From positions 124,001-188,000 of the forward strand of contig DEXK01000013.1 in NCBI GenBank assembly GCA_002364085.1: a stretch of 64,000 bases of DNA. The letters run 5' to 3'. Below, piece by piece: positions 1 to 7,882 of the stretch (positions are counted from its first letter, which is position 1; every line of letters starts with the position of its first letter). Under the pieces are notes generated by a model. That model saw only the letters and a list, made by a program, of their open reading frames with translations. It was not told the DNA's origin and did no database searches. The position numbers and the translations under genes were made by a program. This DNA is from Balneolaceae bacterium UBA3186. Lineage in GTDB: Bacteria; Bacteroidota; Rhodothermia; Balneolales; Balneolaceae.

Positions 1-726
1 GTTCAGAGGTAGTTTTAGTGTTTCTCCTACCATTGCCACTCCGCTTGAAAACATAAACCGATGGAAGAAATTAAGTTCGCTTAAGTCAAAAAAAGTACTG
101 ATCAGCTTAAAATCTGTGCTGAAAGTGGTAATATTTTCAAGAATACTCTGTGTGCTCTCGAGAGATAAATAATCAAAAAAACCTTCGGCCAAGTAAATAG
201 TTTTTTTATTGAGATCAAATTTCCCTGTTTCTAACAACACATCATTTATGTTCTGATTAGCGGGTTCAATTGCGCATAAATATAAATCTTCTGAATTATA
301 GCCGGCTTGCTCGAGCATTTTTTTCTTTTGATCGATCATAGAATATGTATCTATTTCGAAGGAAGGAATGTTTTTAGAAGCCCATAACATTCCATTGTGA
401 TCAAATCCGGACCCAAGAACCACAAGCTGTTCGTATCCATCATTGAGTGCTTTTAGTATGGCATGTTCTATATAATATTTCCGGGACAGGATATGCATCA
501 GATCTCCGGGGAGAAGTAGTTCTTCCCACCAGACGAAGAAATTTCTCCACACTCTTGATTTAAGCGCTTTTTGATTCCAACTTAGCTTTTTAGGCAAATA
601 GGAAACCACATTTCTATAAAAAGTGATTGTAAAGGAATCAAAAAAAGAGGCAATATTGGGATTTAGGGTAAGGCCGTAAAATTTAACAGCTATATAAGAA
701 GCAGTAAGAGAAAGTTTGTTCGCCAT
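1..726 (-). CDS. Leucine carboxyl methyltransferase-family SAM-dependent methyltransferase, 3' part cut by window edge
   Basis: Reading leftward from an ATG at 726, the frame stays open to the window edge (242 codons seen). The translation has the glycine-rich SAM-binding stretch LVVLGSGFDHN near residues 100-110, an acidic strand end (FEIDTYSM) about 25 residues later, and the IYLAEGFFDYL segment typical of the LCM / TIGR00027 group of class I methyltransferases. In this family the domain transfers a methyl group from SAM; the substrate cannot be read from sequence. The upstream gap to the neighbouring permease stop is 60 bp. The C-terminus lies outside the window. Family call is fairly secure, substrate unknown. 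Confidence 0.75.
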   Translation of the reverse strand, partial: MANKLSLTASYIAVKFYGLTLNPNIASFFDSFTITFYRNVVSYLPKKLSWNQKALKSRVWRNFFVWWEELLLPGDLMHILSRKYYIEHAILKALNDGYEQLVVLGSGFDHNGMLWASKNIPSFEIDTYSMIDQKKKMLEQAGYNSEDLYLCAIEPANQNINDVLLETGKFDLNKKTIYLAEGFFDYLSLESTQSILENITTFSTDFKLISTFFDLSELNFFHRFMFSSGVAMVGETLKLPLN

Positions 727-786
727 TTTAGAACTTAATCATAAAATGAAAAAAGTACTTTTTTAAATAGAGTTCCAATAGCAAGT

Positions 787-3249
787 TTAGTTGTTAGAAA
801 TTGCATCAACAGGATTAACAAGAGCTGCTTTTACGGCATGATAACTTATGGTCGCCAGCGCAATGATCATTATAAAGATACCGGAGCCTATAAAAATGAT
901 TGGAATGTTGGTATAAACATCAAACCGGTAAGGGAAATTCTGAAGCCAGTTCATAGCTATATAGTAAGTAAATGGCCAAGCTATACAATTAGCAATCGCG
1001 ATTAGGACGAGAAAATCTTTTGACAGTAACTTTATGATATCAGGAATTGAAGCTCCAAGACTTTTTCTTATTCCAATTTCTTTTTCTTTTAATTGTGCTG
1101 AATAAGAAGCGAGCCCCAGAAGTCCCAGCGAAGCAATTAAGATACATAGCATCGAAAATGCGAGAGATAGAGAGCTCATAGTGTCTTCAGCTTGATAGAT
1201 CTCGGTTAAACGGTCGTCGAGAAATTGATATTCAAATGGATCTATTGGATTAACTTCTTTCCAAATTTTTTCAATATGAGCTAAAGCGTCAGATGGATTT
1301 CCGGGAGCGATTTCTATAGCAGTATATTCTATCAACCCTAAGAATGGAATAACACCATCTACCAAAGAAATGGTAAGAGGTTCAATTTCTTTTTTTAGTG
1401 AAGTGTAATTGAAGTCTTCTAATACACCAATAACGTATTTAGTTTCCCTGTCTTCATTAGTTGGGAAGAAATAGAACGCCTCTCCAATAGCCTCATCCGG
1501 ACTGTTCAATTCAAGCTTAGAAACCATTTCCCGATTAATGAGAACGGCTTGTTTTGCATCAGTAGGAAAATCTTTTGAGAAAGAACGTCCTGCAATAAGT
1601 TTGAGATCAAAAGTTTCTACAAAATCGTAGGTAGTATGCAAGGCCAGATTTAGTTCGTCGTTACTTTCTCCAAATTTTTCGGGTACATAATGATAGTGTT
1701 CTTGTTTTTCAGAACCGATGATCTTACTTAGAGCAGTAATGGATTCAATTTGAGAAAACGAAAGAACTTGTTCTTTAAAGGTTTCAAACTCCCAAGCCAC
1801 TAGATTTTGTTTGGTGGGTAGTAATACAATTGAACTTTCATCAAAGCCGAGATCTTTTTCCTGTATGAACTGGATCTGCTTATATATTATAGCAGTTCCA
1901 ATTATTAAGACTACTGACAGTGTAAATTGGAATGTGACAAGCATCTTTCTGAAAAGAGCACTTTTTTTACCCTGAACTACAGAGCCTTTCAGAACTTGAA
2001 CAGGCTCGAAAGAAGAGAGATAAATAGCAGGATAAGAACCTGCGAACAAGCCAACAAATATTGTAAACACAATAAGTCCGGGAATAGTAGCTGGATGTGT
2101 AAATAAATTGAATGAGAGTTCTTTACCAACCATTTCACTGAAAGAAGGAAGAGATAGAAATACTAATATTACACCAATAGTGATAGCAATAAGGCAAATA
2201 AGGAAGGATTCACCTATAAACTGATAGAATAATTGTTTTCTGTATCCACCAAGTACTTTTCTCATTCCAACTTCCCGACTTCTTTCTAAAGAGCGAGCAG
2301 TAGATAAGTTCATAAAATTGATACAAGCGATGATCAGAATAAAACCAGCTACTACTAATAAAATATATAAGTAAAGAACAGAGCTGTTCACTTCCATTTC
2401 ACTATCAAGGTTGGAATGAAGGTGAATATCAGTTAATGGCTGCAAAGACAGCTCTACCGTTTCATCTGCAGGCCATCCTGAATACGCGTAGAAGTAGTTC
2501 TCTGTAATTATGGGAAGCTGTGATTCAAGATCAGAAGGTTCTGCTCCTTCTTTCAGAAGCATGTAAGTCCAAATAGGATTCCACAACCAGCTTTGATCAT
2601 ATTCTTGATCTGAACTATACATTTCATTTAAACTGGTATAGGAAGCAATAAGATCAATTTCCATATGTGACTGATTAGGCCATGATTCCATGATTCCGGT
2701 TACAGTCAGGTCAATAACTCCCTTATAGTTCAGAGTTTTACCCATGGGATCTTCATTTCCGAAATATTTCTCGGAAAGTTCTTTAGTAATTACAAGTGAA
2801 CCCGGATTTTTAAGGGCTTCATTAGGATTACCTCTGACAAGATTAGCTGAAAAAATGCTAAAGAAGGTAGAGTCAACGAAATAAAAATTTTCTTCACTAA
2901 AAGAAACTCCCTTCTGCTTATTCCTAAAAGTATGAGAAGTTTCCTGAAGATTATAAAAACGGACTGTTTTTTGAATAAGATCGGGAAATTCAGCCTCTAA
3001 CACGGGGCCTAATAGAAATGGGGTAGAAGCTTCTTTTTCAACATTATTTTCAGATTCCATTGTTTGAATAACGCGGAAAATACTTTCTGACCTTTCGTTG
3101 AAAGTGTCATAGTTCCATTCATTAAGAACATATAAGAGTATTAGTAAACTAGTAGCTAAACCAATAGCTAAACCGAAAATATTAATAAGAGAATACACCT
3201 TATTTTTAAGGAGATTCCTTACCGCAATCTTAATGTAATTTTTAAACAT
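787..3249 (-). CDS. FtsX/MacB-type ABC transporter permease (820 aa), detached from the main block
   Basis: This is an inner-membrane permease of the MacB/FtsX superfamily in the duplicated form common in Bacteroidota relatives. Residues 1-20 (MFKNYIKIAVRNLLKNK) are the cytoplasmic lead, followed by a membrane helix near 21-43, a MacB-type periplasmic domain, three helices between about 290 and 410, another near 430-450, a second periplasmic domain and three final helices from about 690. The coupling segments REVGMRKVLGG and KEIGIRKSLGAS are visible. It is separated from the hydrolase stop by 177 bp, so it may have its own promoter. No ATPase lies directly next to it; it probably borrows the one at 15241-15930. 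The exported substrate is unknown. Confidence 0.88.
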   Translation of the reverse strand: MFKNYIKIAVRNLLKNKVYSLINIFGLAIGLATSLLILLYVLNEWNYDTFNERSESIFRVIQTMESENNVEKEASTPFLLGPVLEAEFPDLIQKTVRFYNLQETSHTFRNKQKGVSFSEENFYFVDSTFFSIFSANLVRGNPNEALKNPGSLVITKELSEKYFGNEDPMGKTLNYKGVIDLTVTGIMESWPNQSHMEIDLIASYTSLNEMYSSDQEYDQSWLWNPIWTYMLLKEGAEPSDLESQLPIITENYFYAYSGWPADETVELSLQPLTDIHLHSNLDSEMEVNSSVLYLYILLVVAGFILIIACINFMNLSTARSLERSREVGMRKVLGGYRKQLFYQFIGESFLICLIAITIGVILVFLSLPSFSEMVGKELSFNLFTHPATIPGLIVFTIFVGLFAGSYPAIYLSSFEPVQVLKGSVVQGKKSALFRKMLVTFQFTLSVVLIIGTAIIYKQIQFIQEKDLGFDESSIVLLPTKQNLVAWEFETFKEQVLSFSQIESITALSKIIGSEKQEHYHYVPEKFGESNDELNLALHTTYDFVETFDLKLIAGRSFSKDFPTDAKQAVLINREMVSKLELNSPDEAIGEAFYFFPTNEDRETKYVIGVLEDFNYTSLKKEIEPLTISLVDGVIPFLGLIEYTAIEIAPGNPSDALAHIEKIWKEVNPIDPFEYQFLDDRLTEIYQAEDTMSSLSLAFSMLCILIASLGLLGLASYSAQLKEKEIGIRKSLGASIPDIIKLLSKDFLVLIAIANCIAWPFTYYIAMNWLQNFPYRFDVYTNIPIIFIGSGIFIMIIALATISYHAVKAALVNPVDAISNN

Positions 3250-3426
3250 CTATGAATCCTGTCACATAGCAAACTGATCTATTTGCTTGAAGTAGCCGAG
3301 CCCAATTTTTCCCCAATACAAGTTTTTCTCGTACAGCTTATAGAGTGAACTAAGAGCGTGTTGTTACAGAAAAATTAATATAAACCATTACTTTTTTACC
3401 TACTTAATGTATTGGTTACAGTTTTA

Positions 3427-4452
3427 TTAATCCATAACCGAATAGTTTTCCAGATAAGGAATAATTTGATCTTGAATAAGTGGGAAAATGGTGTTCTTAT
3501 AACTCCTTCTGGGAGTTGTATTTAAGGTGGAAGAAGTTATAACAACAACTGATTCTAAATCAGGGATTATAAATATATACTGACCGCCATTTCCCCAAGC
3601 AAAAAAAGTTTGGTATCTCCCTATTTTTTGATTCCACCATTGATATCCGTAGCCATAAGGATTGTAATTACTGTAGGTATAAGTTCCAAAAGAATCCCGA
3701 ATCCAGTCTTTTGAGATAAGTTGTTCGCCGTTATATGCCCCATCGTCCAGCATTAACTGACCAATCTTAACCATATCTGCAGGTTTTAACGAAAGATTAT
3801 TTCCTCCCATATAATTTCCCTGCGGATCTTTATCCCAGCCACCAACTCGGATATTCATTGGACCGAATAAATATATGTCAGCAAATGCTTTAGTGGTCAT
3901 TCCGGATGCTTTTGCGATGATTACGGATAGCAGATGAGAAGTACCGGTACTGTACACCATTCTTCCGTCTATTTTGGATACGAAATCCTGATCCAGAGCA
4001 TACTCAACCCAGTTATCACTGATTACCCATGCTCCATAGTTTCCGGAGCTTGTTGATCTCAATCCGGTTTGCATAGTGAGTAAATTTCGAATGGTGATAG
4101 ATTCTTTTAGTGAATCCGGATTTTCTTCAAAATATTCAGGGAAGTATGTTTTGATAGGCTCTTGAATGGAAGGGATGAACCCTTTTTCAATAGCAATTCC
4201 TGTTAATAACCCGATAATACTTTTTGAAGCGGATTTAATATTGTACGGTCGCTCTAAGATTCTCCCATCGAAAGAACGAGCGCCTAAAAGTGTTCTGTTT
4301 TGTTGAATAAGAAGCGTTCTTACCGTAGAGATATCATCCGCAGAGCTGAAGATTTCTTCTAAAGCTAACGAATTATGATCTTGAGCATGTGCGGATTTCG
4401 ATTCCGCTACTATTAGTGCAATACATGAAAGTAGAAAGTATCTAATTTTCAT
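3427..4452 (-). CDS. Exported class C beta-lactamase-family serine hydrolase
   Basis: This is a penicillin-binding-protein/beta-lactamase-fold serine hydrolase (PF00144 type). Counting from the chosen start, SxxK is S-A-S-K near residues 74-77 (nucleophile Ser), a tyrosine motif YSTGTS lies near 178, and WGNGGQY stands in for the third (KTG/HxG) motif. The ATG at 4452 is preferred over the frame-open start at 4530 because it puts a normal signal peptide (MKIRYFLLSCIALIVAES...AHAQ) at the N-terminus and reduces the overlap with the preceding gene to 11 bp, suggesting translational coupling. Substrate could be a peptidoglycan fragment, ester or amide; true beta-lactam resistance is not implied. 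It closes the transporter block. Confidence 0.85.
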   Translation of the reverse strand: MKIRYFLLSCIALIVAESKSAHAQDHNSLALEEIFSSADDISTVRTLLIQQNRTLLGARSFDGRILERPYNIKSASKSIIGLLTGIAIEKGFIPSIQEPIKTYFPEYFEENPDSLKESITIRNLLTMQTGLRSTSSGNYGAWVISDNWVEYALDQDFVSKIDGRMVYSTGTSHLLSVIIAKASGMTTKAFADIYLFGPMNIRVGGWDKDPQGNYMGGNNLSLKPADMVKIGQLMLDDGAYNGEQLISKDWIRDSFGTYTYSNYNPYGYGYQWWNQKIGRYQTFFAWGNGGQYIFIIPDLESVVVITSSTLNTTPRRSYKNTIFPLIQDQIIPYLENYSVMD

Positions 4453-4708
4453 TCGTTTTAAAGCGGAAAGTAACCGGTATAGTATTTTCCTGCGGTGCTC
4501 CAATATGATAAATTTCCCATTCTGAATCATAGTTTTGAATACGATCTCTTAAAATATTTACCAAGTCTTCTGAACTTCCATTATCAGAATCCCAAGCGAA
4601 TGTTTCAACGCGGAATTTAAGACTTCGTTGTTCTCCGTTTACATGAATATCTAAGTTAGCTACTTTCTCTACGTTTGGTATGGTGAATTGTACTCTTACG
4701 TTATGCAT
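4442..4708 (-). CDS. Small conserved-looking protein of unknown function in the ABC block
   Basis: An 88-residue cytosolic-looking protein with no signal peptide, no membrane helix and no family I recognise. It looks like an alternating beta sandwich (VRVQFTIPNV, LDIHVNGEQ, LKFRVETFAW, PVTFRFKT) with one short helix. It begins 2 bp after the stop of the degenerate ATPase and has an unusually good ribosome binding site for this region, GGAGGA at 4715-4720, seven bases before the ATG. Its stop overlaps the start of the serine hydrolase. Position suggests a partner of the ATPase/permease set, but that is inference only. Confidence 0.6.
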   Translation of the reverse strand: MHNVRVQFTIPNVEKVANLDIHVNGEQRSLKFRVETFAWDSDNGSSEDLVNILRDRIQNYDSEWEIYHIGAPQENTIPVTFRFKTNEN

Positions 4709-4710
4709 AA

Positions 4711-5397
4711 TTATTCCTCCTCATAGGGATTGTTTTCAGTTACAGCTCCGTCCTGAAGATTGATGATCCTATCGCCATAGGACGCCATTTCATCAGAATG
4801 AGTTACTTGAATTATAGTAACTCCATCTTCTTGATTTAATTTTTTGAAGATCTGCATGATCTCTTTACTCTGATCTGAATGCAGATTACCGGTAGGCTCA
4901 TCAGCGAGAATAAGCTTGGGACTACCGATCAAAGCGCGTGCTACTCCAACTAACTGTTGTTGTCCACCGGAGAGCTGATTAGGAAACAGATCTTTTTTAG
5001 CCACTATATTAAACCGATCCAGCATATCAGCGACCATACTTTTGCGCTGACTGCCTTTTACCTTTCGATAGAGGAGAGGCATTTCAATGTTTTCATAAAC
5101 AGTGAGCTCGTCAATCAAATGATACGCCTGAAAAACAAAACCAATATAAGATCGGTGATACTCTGATTTCTGCTTTTCATTCAGACCATGAACCGGCTCG
5201 TCTAAGAAAAAATATTCCCCTTCATTGGCGTCATCCAGAAAGCCGATAATATTAAGCAAAGTGGATGTTCCGGCTCCGCTGGGACCCATGATACTTACAA
5301 AATCTCCTTCAGCGATATCCAGATCAATTCCTTTAAGAATGAAGTTTCGCTGAAGTCGTTTGTCGATGTATCGGTCTATGTTTCTGAGTTTGATCAT
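4711..5397 (-). CDS. MacB/LolD-type ABC ATPase with a substituted Walker A lysine
   Basis: A 228-aa ATP-binding subunit of the lipoprotein-releasing/MacB class. Walker A (residues 38-46) reads GPSGAGTST: the invariant lysine at 44 is threonine, codon ACA where AAA would give lysine. The Q-loop (Q90), signature LSGGQ (142-146), Walker B LILADE (162-167) and switch H200 are kept. The residue after the signature is leucine (QQQL) where family members have arginine, and the D-loop reads GNLHSD rather than GNLDSD. Lysine loss normally abolishes ATP hydrolysis, so this subunit may be inactive or may pair with the intact ATPase at 15241-15930. It sits 6 bp after the upstream permease. Confidence 0.9.
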   Translation of the reverse strand: MIKLRNIDRYIDKRLQRNFILKGIDLDIAEGDFVSIMGPSGAGTSTLLNIIGFLDDANEGEYFFLDEPVHGLNEKQKSEYHRSYIGFVFQAYHLIDELTVYENIEMPLLYRKVKGSQRKSMVADMLDRFNIVAKKDLFPNQLSGGQQQLVGVARALIGSPKLILADEPTGNLHSDQSKEIMQIFKKLNQEDGVTIIQVTHSDEMASYGDRIINLQDGAVTENNPYEEE

Positions 5398-5403
5398 GTA
5401 TCC

Positions 5404-7866
5404 TTATTCATTTCTAAGATTTTCTACGGGATTTTGGAATGCTGCTTTTACCGATTGCCAGCTTACGGTTGTTAAGGCTATTAAAAGGACTGTTAATCCT
5501 CCGTATAAAAAGGGAAGAGCATCAAGGTCAATTTTGTAACTAAAACCGGTAAGCCATTGATTGCTTAAATACCAAGCTACAGGTGGTGAAATTGCAAAAC
5601 CGCAAATAACTAATAGAACAAAATCTTTGGAAATCAGAACGAGAATATTCTTTATAGAGGCACCGAAAACTTTTCGAATTCCAATTTCCTTAATCCGTCT
5701 TTGTGCTACTAATGCAGACAAGCCGAAAAGCCCAAAACAAGCCAATAAAATAGAAGCCATAGATGAGATTCGGATAATACGATTCCAACGAATCTCTTCA
5801 TTATACTGGCGTTGAACCATATCATCCATAAAAGCCAAATTAAAGGCTTCTTGTGCTGCAATGGAATTCCAGAGTGATTTCAGATTAGAGATCGTTTCCG
5901 GCATTCTATCTGAAGACAGACGAATGAGGATAGTACCGGGATTTCGTTCAACTGTTTCAATATGTTGAAGAACCATTGGTTGAAGTGGATCGTACAGACT
6001 TTTAAAATGATAGTTTTCGATAACCCCAATTACTTTTTTTCCGTCAAATGGTCCAACCCAGCCTTGGTCTTCAGGTTTATCTTCAAGGATTTGCCCAATC
6101 GGATTATCCCAAGCCATAGCCTCAACAAAAGCCTGATTAACAATTATCTCATCAGAAGGAAAGGTATTAGCTTGTTTTGAAAAATTTGCTCCGGTCACTA
6201 ATTCGATATCCATTGTTTCAAGATATTGAGCATCTACAGCTTCAGAAGGGATTCCATCTCCAAGTTGAGAAAGTGTAGTGGCTGACATCATTTGTGCCAT
6301 ACCAATATCAACTATTCCATATTTAGAATAGTCTCGATATTCACCGGCTGTTACTGAGGTTGAAAGTACACCCGGAATTCTTTGTGCTTCTGTAGAATAA
6401 AGTTGTCCGATCTTTAACGCATTTTGGAGCTCAGAATTAATTTCTACAGCAACTACATTTTCAGGATTAAAGCCCAGGTCTTTATTCAGGATAAAATTGA
6501 TCTGACCTTTCATCACATAAGTGCCGATCATAAGGGTTATTGCAAGTCCGAATTGAACGACTATAAGTCCTTTAATAAGAACGGGAATTTTTTGAGCAGA
6601 CCTATCATCTGAAAAGAGAGATGTAGCATTCTTTCCTGAGATCTTTACAGCTGGATACAAGCTAGTGATAAGAGTCAAAATTACTAAGAGACCAAGTACT
6701 GATATCCACAGAACCGGGTCAGAAAGAAGGCTGAGATCAAGTTCTTTTTGAAATAATACACCGGAATATGGAGCTAATAATTCAGCTAAAACTATTCCAA
6801 GGATAATTGCAAAAGAACAGGTTATAAAAACCTCTCCGATAATTTGAAATTTGATTTGATGTCTGATGGCTCCTATAGTTTTTCGAATACCGATCTCATG
6901 ATATCGGGAAGTGTATCGACTTAAAGTAAGCGACATGAAATTAATTCCTGCAATCAATAGAATGACGAGAGCAATGCTTCCAAGAATGAGTGAGTAAGCT
7001 TTGTTTGAACTTTGTGTAACCCCGGAACGATAATTTTCATTAAAGTACACTTGTGATAAAGGCTGTAATCCATATTGGATCTGATTTCGCTCAACCCAAC
7101 TATTTCCAAAATGGCGTTCCAGAAATGCCGGAAACTTAGCTTCGAGATCTTCCTTATTAGCATCTTCTTTTAACGTGATCCAGGTTTCCAAAAAACCGAT
7201 ATACCAACTTCCACTTAAGGTTTTTTGTTCTTTTGCTGAAGCACTGCTTATCTGATTTTCAAATGGAAGTAGAAAATTAAATTGAATACTTGAATTAGCA
7301 GGAACATCTTTTGCTATTCCTGAAACCATAAAATCCTTGGGTTCGTCTCTCAAACGGATTGTCATTAATTCACCAACTGCGTTTGTTTTTCCGAAGTACT
7401 TCTTTGCAGCTGATTCCGTGATCACAATATTGTCGACATTGCTAAGAGCAGTTTTTGAATCTCCAAAGATCAGCGGAAATGTAAATTCAGAAAGGAACTC
7501 AGGGTCTACAAACTTTATGGGCTCTAATATATATTTTCCATCTTTTAGGAACTGGGCACTCCCACCGGAGATATTAATTAGAGATTTGATTTCGGGAAAC
7601 TCTTCTTCCAAAGCTATGGATTGCGGGTAGGGATGAATAGTGCTATGCCTGACCTCATTATTTCCGGAATTTACCGTCTGTCCCGTAAGTCGATAGATAG
7701 AATTTTTGTTGGTATGAAAATTGTCATAAGACCACTCAAAACGAACATACATAATAAGAATGACACAACAACAAAGACCGATAGCCAGCCCTGATAAACT
7801 AATAAAGGAGTCTATCTTGTATTTCTTAAGATTACGCAGTGCAATTTTGAGATAATTCTTAAACAT
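5404..7866 (-). CDS. FtsX/MacB-type ABC transporter permease (820 aa)
   Basis: Fourth permease of the block in transcription order. It has the same architecture as its neighbours: short cytoplasmic lead (MFKNYLKIALRNLKKYK), helix near residues 21-43, periplasmic MacB-like domain, three helices at about 290-410, a fourth near 435, a second periplasmic domain and three closing helices. Coupling segments HEIGIRKTIGA and KEIGIRKVFGAS are present in the two halves. It is the permease immediately upstream of the Walker-A-defective ATPase (6 bp gap) and may be its original partner. It diverges more from the others in its periplasmic parts, which in this superfamily bind substrate or partner proteins. 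Confidence 0.9.
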   Translation of the reverse strand: MFKNYLKIALRNLKKYKIDSFISLSGLAIGLCCCVILIMYVRFEWSYDNFHTNKNSIYRLTGQTVNSGNNEVRHSTIHPYPQSIALEEEFPEIKSLINISGGSAQFLKDGKYILEPIKFVDPEFLSEFTFPLIFGDSKTALSNVDNIVITESAAKKYFGKTNAVGELMTIRLRDEPKDFMVSGIAKDVPANSSIQFNFLLPFENQISSASAKEQKTLSGSWYIGFLETWITLKEDANKEDLEAKFPAFLERHFGNSWVERNQIQYGLQPLSQVYFNENYRSGVTQSSNKAYSLILGSIALVILLIAGINFMSLTLSRYTSRYHEIGIRKTIGAIRHQIKFQIIGEVFITCSFAIILGIVLAELLAPYSGVLFQKELDLSLLSDPVLWISVLGLLVILTLITSLYPAVKISGKNATSLFSDDRSAQKIPVLIKGLIVVQFGLAITLMIGTYVMKGQINFILNKDLGFNPENVVAVEINSELQNALKIGQLYSTEAQRIPGVLSTSVTAGEYRDYSKYGIVDIGMAQMMSATTLSQLGDGIPSEAVDAQYLETMDIELVTGANFSKQANTFPSDEIIVNQAFVEAMAWDNPIGQILEDKPEDQGWVGPFDGKKVIGVIENYHFKSLYDPLQPMVLQHIETVERNPGTILIRLSSDRMPETISNLKSLWNSIAAQEAFNLAFMDDMVQRQYNEEIRWNRIIRISSMASILLACFGLFGLSALVAQRRIKEIGIRKVFGASIKNILVLISKDFVLLVICGFAISPPVAWYLSNQWLTGFSYKIDLDALPFLYGGLTVLLIALTTVSWQSVKAAFQNPVENLRNE

Positions 7867-7882
7867 ATTTTATACTATTCCT

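Noticed and set aside
749..764. AAAAAAGTACTTTTTT palindrome as a terminator
   Set aside because: It is an AT-rich palindrome with no loop, too weak to call as a terminator.
3250..3426. Sigma-54-like spacing (GG-N10-GC) upstream of the detached permease
   Set aside because: The GG and GC are correctly spaced but the surrounding bases do not fit the -24 or -12 consensus.
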